10,726 bases of DNA, from assembly GCA_043750035.1 (NCBI GenBank), contig JAYVCI010000263.1:1-10726 (forward strand), read 5' to 3'. The position numbers and the translations under genes are program-made. This DNA is from CANJUD01 sp043750035. GTDB taxonomy: Bacteria > Bacteroidota > Bacteroidia > UKL13-3. Below are positions 7,659-10,726 of the stretch, piece by piece. The notes beneath the pieces are model-generated. The model worked only from the letters and a program-made list of their open reading frames with translations. It did no database searches and had not been told where the DNA came from. How positions within the stretch are numbered: position 1 is the stretch's first letter; each line of letters starts with the position of its first letter.

Positions 7659-7734
7659 TAATCAGTAAACAGTAAACAGTAGTCAGTGCTGACGCCGAAT
7701 GGCAATGACTACTGTTTACTGACCACTGTTTACT
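7657..7734 (+). repeat. Inverted repeat built from 7-bp units (AGTNNNC)
   Basis: The left arm is four heptads: AGTAATC (7657-7663), AGTAAAC (7664-7670), AGTAAAC (7671-7677), AGTAGTC (7678-7684). The right arm, read on the minus strand from 7734 inward, is AGTAAAC, AGTGGTC, AGTAAAC, AGTAGTC (ending 7707). The arms are in register: of positions 7657-7685 paired with 7706-7734, 25 of 29 match, with a perfect 16-bp core (7670-7685 with 7706-7721). Within the centre, GCC (7694-7696) and GGC (7701-7703) can close on GAAT. No T tract follows on either side, so it is not a classical terminator, though the RNA would fold strongly. Confidence 0.85.
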
Positions 7735-7777
7735 AAAAATAGAAAATATCAATTATAAAATAAAAAATCTCCTCCAG

Positions 7778-8932
7778 ATGTCATTCTACCACAAACAAGG
7801 CCAAATACCCCGCAAGCGTCATACACAATTTCGCAAACCCGATGGAACATTATACTCTGAGGAGTTGGTGAGTACTGAGGGATTTAGTAGTATATATTCA
7901 TTGGTATATCATTGCCATCCGCCCACTTTGGTAAAGGATATAGGCGAACCTTTTAGTGTGGAACCAAAAATTGCATTGGCCAAAAATATGCAGAACCGTT
8001 CCTTCTTTACCTTTAAAACCGAGCCTTGCGATGATTATATAGAAAGCCGCAAAGTACTGATGTGCAATAAAGACTTATATGTTTCTGCTGCGGCACCACG
8101 CAAATCAACTGAGTATTATTATAAGAATGCCGATGCTGATGAAGTGATTTTTATTCATGAGGGAAGTGGTATATTCAAAAGTGTATATGGGCAGATGAAT
8201 TTTGCGTATGGTGATTATATAGTAATTCCAAGGGGAACTATATATCAATTAGAGTTTGCCGATGAGCAGAACCGTTTGTTTATTATAGAATCATTTAGTC
8301 CCATTCGTGCACCCAAAAGATACTGTAATAAAGACGGACAACTATTAGAACATTCACCCTACTGCGAACGCGATATCAAAACCCCTGACAGACTTGAGAC
8401 CCATGATGAACAAGGCGATTTTAAAGTAATGATAAAGAAGCAGGATTTAATATATCCCTATACTTATCAAACACATCCATTTGATGCCATTGGTTGGGAT
8501 GGATTTGTATATCCCTATATATTTTCTATCCACGATTACGAACCGATAACTGGTCGGATACACATGCCACCACCTATACACCAAACATTTGAAGGAAACA
8601 ACTTTGTTATATGTTCTTTCGTTCCCCGCTTGTTCGATTATCATCCGCTATCAGTTCCAGCACCATACAACCATAGCAATGTAGATAGTGATGAACTATT
8701 ATATTATGTGGATGGAGATTTTATGAGCCGCAAACATGTAGAACGCGGTATGATATCACTGCACCCCAAAGGTATCCCGCACGGGCCACATCCTGGCACG
8801 GTGGAGAAATCGATAGGAGCGAAGGAGACGAAGGAATTGGCGGTGATGATAGATCCTTTTCATCCCTTACAACTTACGGAGTATGCGATGGCGATGGAGG
8901 ATAAGGGGTATTATAAGAGTTGGGTGGAGTAA
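7778..8932 (+). CDS. hmgA: Homogentisate 1,2-dioxygenase
   Basis: A 384-residue cupin-fold non-haem iron enzyme that opens the ring of homogentisate to maleylacetoacetate in tyrosine and phenylalanine breakdown, in the cytoplasm. The N-terminal beta domain includes DEVIFIHEGSG (121-131) and YGDYIVIPRGTIYQ (144-157). The catalytic C-terminal part has APYNHSNVDSDELLYYVDGD (295-314) and GIPHGPHPG (332-340). By position, the iron ligands are probably His299, Glu306 and His335; the His299-His335 interval of 36 equals that of His335-His371 in the human enzyme. This is the length usual for Bacteroidota homologues. No fumarylacetoacetase, maleylacetoacetate isomerase or 4-hydroxyphenylpyruvate dioxygenase gene is adjacent. 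It is preceded by no recognisable promoter of the TAnnTTTG type and no Shine-Dalgarno sequence; the last bases before the ATG are pyrimidine-rich CTCCTCC. It is flanked by two different 7-bp repeat clusters. Confidence 0.93.
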   Translation: MSFYHKQGQIPRKRHTQFRKPDGTLYSEELVSTEGFSSIYSLVYHCHPPTLVKDIGEPFSVEPKIALAKNMQNRSFFTFKTEPCDDYIESRKVLMCNKDLYVSAAAPRKSTEYYYKNADADEVIFIHEGSGIFKSVYGQMNFAYGDYIVIPRGTIYQLEFADEQNRLFIIESFSPIRAPKRYCNKDGQLLEHSPYCERDIKTPDRLETHDEQGDFKVMIKKQDLIYPYTYQTHPFDAIGWDGFVYPYIFSIHDYEPITGRIHMPPPIHQTFEGNNFVICSFVPRLFDYHPLSVPAPYNHSNVDSDELLYYVDGDFMSRKHVERGMISLHPKGIPHGPHPGTVEKSIGAKETKELAVMIDPFHPLQLTEYAMAMEDKGYYKSWVE

Positions 8933-8935
8933 TTT

Positions 8936-8972
8936 AATTACGAATCTTCAATTACGAATTACGACTGTAATT
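8936..8972 (+). repeat. Short 7-bp tandem repeat (AATTACG) after hmgA
   Basis: AATTACG occurs at 8936-8942, 8950-8956 and 8957-8963, with the diverged unit AATCTTC at 8943-8949, so four units are in strict 7-bp phase starting 4 nt after the hmgA stop codon. The last unit can also fold: AATTAC (8957-8962) pairs with GTAATT (8967-8972) around GACT. The function is unknown. Confidence 0.7.
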
Positions 8973-8992
8973 ATATATAAATACAAAACACC

Positions 8993-9172
8993 ATGAAAGG
9001 AATAAGTTATATAACCGATGATAAAAATAATAAGAAAGCACTTGTTATTGATTTAAAAATGCTAGAAGAAAAAGATGAAGAAGTTCATGAGTATATAGAT
9101 GTTTTGGTAGCGGAGAGTCGCAAAGGTGATGAGCTTATTAGTTGGGATAAGGCTAAGGAGCAGTTGAAGTAG
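8993..9172 (+). CDS. Small antitoxin-like protein (orphan)
   Basis: A 59-residue protein from ATG 8993 to TAG 9170-9172. It starts MKGISYITDDKNNKKALVID, a beta hairpin, followed by a strongly acidic helix (KMLEEKDEEVHEYIDVLVAE) and a C-terminal SRKGDELISWDKAKEQLK. This layout, including the SRK..E..I/L segment, resembles the short proteins found in Bacteroidota as the antitoxin partner of RelE/ParE-family toxins. That is from recalled similarity and not a named domain. The normal arrangement has the toxin directly downstream or overlapping. Here a MORN-variant lipoprotein follows instead, so it is an orphan, and a GTG-initiated 12-codon open frame at 9176 is the only trace in the expected place. 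No TAnnTTTG promoter is visible; the upstream region is AT-rich and contains the heptad repeat. It is probably a real gene because of its coherent, charged, soluble composition. Confidence 0.6.
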   Translation: MKGISYITDDKNNKKALVIDLKMLEEKDEEVHEYIDVLVAESRKGDELISWDKAKEQLK

Positions 9173-9198
9173 AAACGTGAGTAACATCCTTATCATAA

Positions 9199-10026
9199 AT
9201 GAAACATTATATTAGTATATTCATTTTATTCATATTAGTTAGTTGTGGGCAAACTGAAATTAAAAAAGTTATATATACATTTCCAAATGGAATAGTTGGG
9301 AAAGTTAGATATTATAGTGACGAATCTGATACATTAACATATAGAATAGAAGTGTTTTATCTTTCAGGAAAACGAGATTTCGTTGGAAATTTTGTAGAAG
9401 ATAGAAAGGAGGGTGTTTGGACTTGGTGGTATGAAAATGAAAAAATAAAAGACAAATGTAAATATAAAGAAGGTTATTATATAGATACAATTTATCACTG
9501 GTATGAAAATGGGAATCTAAGGCAGATTGAATTCCTATCGGGGCAGATAGGAGAAAAAGTTGGCGACAAATATAGCGGCACTACCATTAGGTATTTTGAA
9601 AATGGAAAAATTAAAGAGCAAATTACAACGATTGATGATAAGCTAGAAGGGAAACATATAGTGTATAATGAAAAAGGAGGGTGGTATATGAGAACCTATA
9701 GCAACAATAAATTATGGGGCCCGACTATAGAGTACTGTCTAGATTCTAATAATGAAACTGCAGTTGGACAATTTATGAATGGCAAAGAGCATGGATTATG
9801 GAAGTGGTTTGATAAAGATAGTATAATATTTAAAACCGCGGTTTATAAAAATGGTATATGGGAAGGCCCTTATATTCTATATTATACTAATGGAAAAATA
9901 AAAGAAAGTAGTATTTTGAAAAACGGAACATATGATGGCGAAGTAAAGTACTTTGATGAAAATGCCAAACAAACCAAAACTGAATTTTATGAAGATGGAA
10001 AATTAAAATGGACCAAGAAAAAATAA
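9199..10026 (+). CDS. MORN-variant repeat lipoprotein (YwqK-like repeats)
   Basis: A 275-residue protein with a lipoprotein signal (MKHYISIFILFILVSC, lipidated Cys16) and seven or more imperfect repeats of about 20-25 residues, each with aromatic-rich W/YY/F.NG.I/LK.. and G...G.W/Y patterns. Examples are KEGVWTWWYENEKIK (70-84), YHWYENGNLRQ (99-109), GTTIRYFENGKIKE (127-140), KEHGLWKWFDKDS (196-208), WEGPYILYYTNGKIKE (221-236) and GEVKYFDENAKQ (247-258). These are the MORN-variant repeats of COG2849. Databases often label such proteins 'YwqK family antitoxin', but the repeats only indicate a repetitive beta structure. An exported lipoprotein of this sort is more likely a surface or binding protein. 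It is noticeably richer in A/T and in AAA, ATA and TAT codons than hmgA or the oxidase, and sits among toxin-antitoxin genes, consistent with horizontal acquisition. Confidence 0.8.
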   Translation: MKHYISIFILFILVSCGQTEIKKVIYTFPNGIVGKVRYYSDESDTLTYRIEVFYLSGKRDFVGNFVEDRKEGVWTWWYENEKIKDKCKYKEGYYIDTIYHWYENGNLRQIEFLSGQIGEKVGDKYSGTTIRYFENGKIKEQITTIDDKLEGKHIVYNEKGGWYMRTYSNNKLWGPTIEYCLDSNNETAVGQFMNGKEHGLWKWFDKDSIIFKTAVYKNGIWEGPYILYYTNGKIKESSILKNGTYDGEVKYFDENAKQTKTEFYEDGKLKWTKKK

Positions 10027-10031
10027 ATATA

Positions 10032-10115
10032 ATGAACAACTTCGTCACTATCCTTACTTCCCAACAACCTATCCAGTTAACCATTATCCGCGTTCGGTTA
10101 GAGTTTTTTATTTAA
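10032..10115 (+). pseudogene. Truncated start of a DUF2007 (putative signal-transducing) protein
   Basis: A 27-codon open frame, ATG 10032 to TAA 10113-10115. Residues 3-24 (NFVTILTSQQPIQLTIIRVRLE) resemble the N-terminus of DUF2007 proteins of Bacteroidota, which typically begin with a phenylalanine/hydrophobic strand, 'P.E...IR.RLE', and then 'GI.C.V.DE'. The similarity stops right after RLE (about 10103): three unrelated codons and a stop follow, and no continuation is seen in other frames before hicB. I read it as a gene fragment whose rest was lost when the neighbouring segment arrived or was deleted. The identification is from memory of the family and the fragment is short. Confidence 0.45.
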
Positions 10116-10135
10116 AGGAATTTAAAATTATATAT

Positions 10136-10143
10136 TATATTTG
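10136..10143 (+). promoter_or_regulatory. -7 element of the hicBA promoter
   Basis: TATATTTG matches the Bacteroidota -7 consensus TAnnTTTG exactly and ends 23 nt before the hicB start at 10167. No TTG lies 17-23 nt upstream, where the sequence is only T/A-rich. HicB-type antitoxins can repress their own promoter, but this HicB lacks a visible DNA-binding domain. Confidence 0.5.
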
Positions 10144-10166
10144 TTGTCGAATTAATACTTTAATCT

Positions 10167-10382
10167 ATGTACACATACAAATTACATTTGCACAAAGAGG
10201 AAGAAGGAGGGTTCACTGTAATTGTGCCTGCTTTGCCTGGCTGCATTACTTATGGTGAAGATATGGACGAAGCTGTTTCAATGGCCAAAGAAGCTATAGA
10301 ATTGTATATTGAAGAATTGAAGGAAAGAGGAGAAAAGATTCCTGATGATACTGATACTGTGGAATACTCTTTAAGTATATAA
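10167..10382 (+). CDS. hicB: HicB-family antitoxin
   Basis: A 71-residue single-domain HicB protein with the degenerate RNase-H-like fold. The hallmark pattern is complete: YKLHLHKEEEGGFTVIVPAL (4-23), PGCITYGEDMDEAVSMAKEA (24-43), then a helix IELYIEELKERGEKIP (44-59) and a short closing strand. It neutralises the HicA toxin by direct binding. The common C-terminal ribbon-helix-helix or helix-turn-helix segment of longer HicB proteins is absent, so autoregulation is uncertain. The gene precedes hicA by 4 nt, the antitoxin-first order found in many HicBA loci. Confidence 0.9.
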   Translation: MYTYKLHLHKEEEGGFTVIVPALPGCITYGEDMDEAVSMAKEAIELYIEELKERGEKIPDDTDTVEYSLSI

Positions 10383-10386
10383 AGAG

Positions 10387-10584
10387 ATGAATTTATCTCC
10401 TACCCACCTTATAAAGCTATTAGAGACTCATGGATTTATATATAAAAGAACAAAAGGCTCACACCGCTTATATTTTAACCCAAACACTAATAAAACTGTA
10501 ATAGTGCCAGTACATGGAGGTAAAGATATGAAGAAAGGGACCTTCTTAGCCATACTAAAACAAGCAGGAATAGAAAAAGTATAA
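10387..10584 (+). CDS. hicA: HicA-family mRNA interferase toxin
   Basis: A 65-residue HicA (YcfA-like, dsRBD-type fold). The pattern LLETHGFIYKRTKGSHRLYF (11-30) carries the catalytic histidine (His26 in GSH). It continues with a strand (NKTVIVPVHGG) and the conserved KDMKKGTFLAILKQAGIE (46-63). HicA toxins cleave mRNA and arrest translation until HicB is available. All residues expected for activity appear intact, and the length is normal. It starts 4 nt after the hicB stop codon, so the two are co-transcribed and probably translationally coupled. It is the last gene in the window. Confidence 0.9.
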   Translation: MNLSPTHLIKLLETHGFIYKRTKGSHRLYFNPNTNKTVIVPVHGGKDMKKGTFLAILKQAGIEKV

Positions 10585-10678
10585 CCATTCGATTTCGTTC
10601 AAGATAACAGATAGTTAAAAATAAAAAATCACTACCAAACGACAAAACTTAAAAACAGGCAAATAAAGTCCCTGTAAC

Positions 10679-10706
10679 CCTTGTAAACACAAGGTCTTGC
10701 TTTTTC
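10679..10706 (+). terminator. Possible terminator after hicBA
   Basis: CCTTGT (10679-10684) pairs perfectly with ACAAGG (10689-10694) around AAAC, and a T-rich stretch (10695-10706) follows. The stem is short with a modest T tract. It lies about 95 nt after the hicA stop codon; nothing else recognisable is present between 10585 and 10678. Confidence 0.35.
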
Positions 10707-10726
10707 TGATAAAACCCTACCCCCCC

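Noticed and set aside
7657..7734. CRISPR-like array
   Set aside because: The units are 7 bp, directly abutting and arranged as an inverted pair, without spacers.
7769..7775. CTCCTCC just before hmgA as a ribosome binding site
   Set aside because: It is the same sense as the 3' end of 16S rRNA rather than its complement, so it cannot act as a Shine-Dalgarno sequence. I regard it as chance.
9199..10026. Calling the MORN-variant lipoprotein an antitoxin of a toxin-antitoxin system
   Set aside because: The label comes only from repeat similarity to Bacillus YwqK. This protein is an exported lipoprotein and has no deaminase or other toxin partner beside it.
10074..10112. Possible terminator (TTAACC ... 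GGTTAG followed by a T run) after the MORN lipoprotein gene
   Set aside because: The stem has only about five pairs and a large loop, and it overlaps the DUF2007-like fragment, whose reading frame explains the sequence better.
10640..10726. Attachment site or recombinase gene end at the right edge
   Set aside because: A short leftward frame is open from the edge but has no start and no recognisable recombinase motif, and no duplicated att-like sequence is seen in the window.

Overview
The window looks like a chromosomal segment from an uncultured or environmental member of the Bacteroidota (a Chitinophagales/Sphingobacteriales-like bacterium; the order is a guess). The evidence is a low-GC sequence, genes without Shine-Dalgarno sequences, promoters of the Bacteroidota type (TTG, about 19-22 nt, TAnnTTTG) lying very close to start codons, and families typical of the phylum: a DUF5117-type zinc metalloprotease, a TPR/beta-propeller/CRD/OmpA lipoprotein like the type IX secretion component PorE, and a DUF4159 protein.

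Layout. 1-3426 is read leftward: a secreted zinc metalloprotease cut by the window edge, a secreted thioredoxin-fold protein with a CXXS active site followed by a clear intrinsic terminator, and a GlcD-family FAD-linked oxidase. 3523-4383 is a rightward lipoprotein alpha/beta hydrolase, diverging from the oxidase and converging with the next pair. 4397-6774 is a leftward two-gene operon: the PorE-like lipoprotein, then, 8 nt later, a small secreted four-cysteine protein. 6987-8932 runs rightward: a DUF4159 protein whose mRNA is probably leaderless, a striking heptad-built inverted repeat, and homogentisate 1,2-dioxygenase (hmgA). A second, different 7-bp repeat follows hmgA.

8933-10726 is an accessory stretch: a 59-residue antitoxin-like protein without a toxin, a MORN-variant repeat lipoprotein, a 27-codon remnant that resembles the start of a DUF2007 protein, and a complete HicB-HicA toxin-antitoxin pair.

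How the genes work together. Most are independent transcription units for envelope and secreted functions or for catabolism (2-hydroxy-acid oxidation, tyrosine/phenylalanine breakdown). The only tight couplings visible are the PorE-like/small-secreted-protein pair and hicBA. I do not see a clear undescribed multi-gene system. The points most worth a second look are the repeats flanking hmgA, the PorE-like operon partner, and the broken gene beside hicBA. No tRNA, rRNA, CRISPR array or insertion sequence was recognised, and no gene-free stretch exceeds 300 bases.
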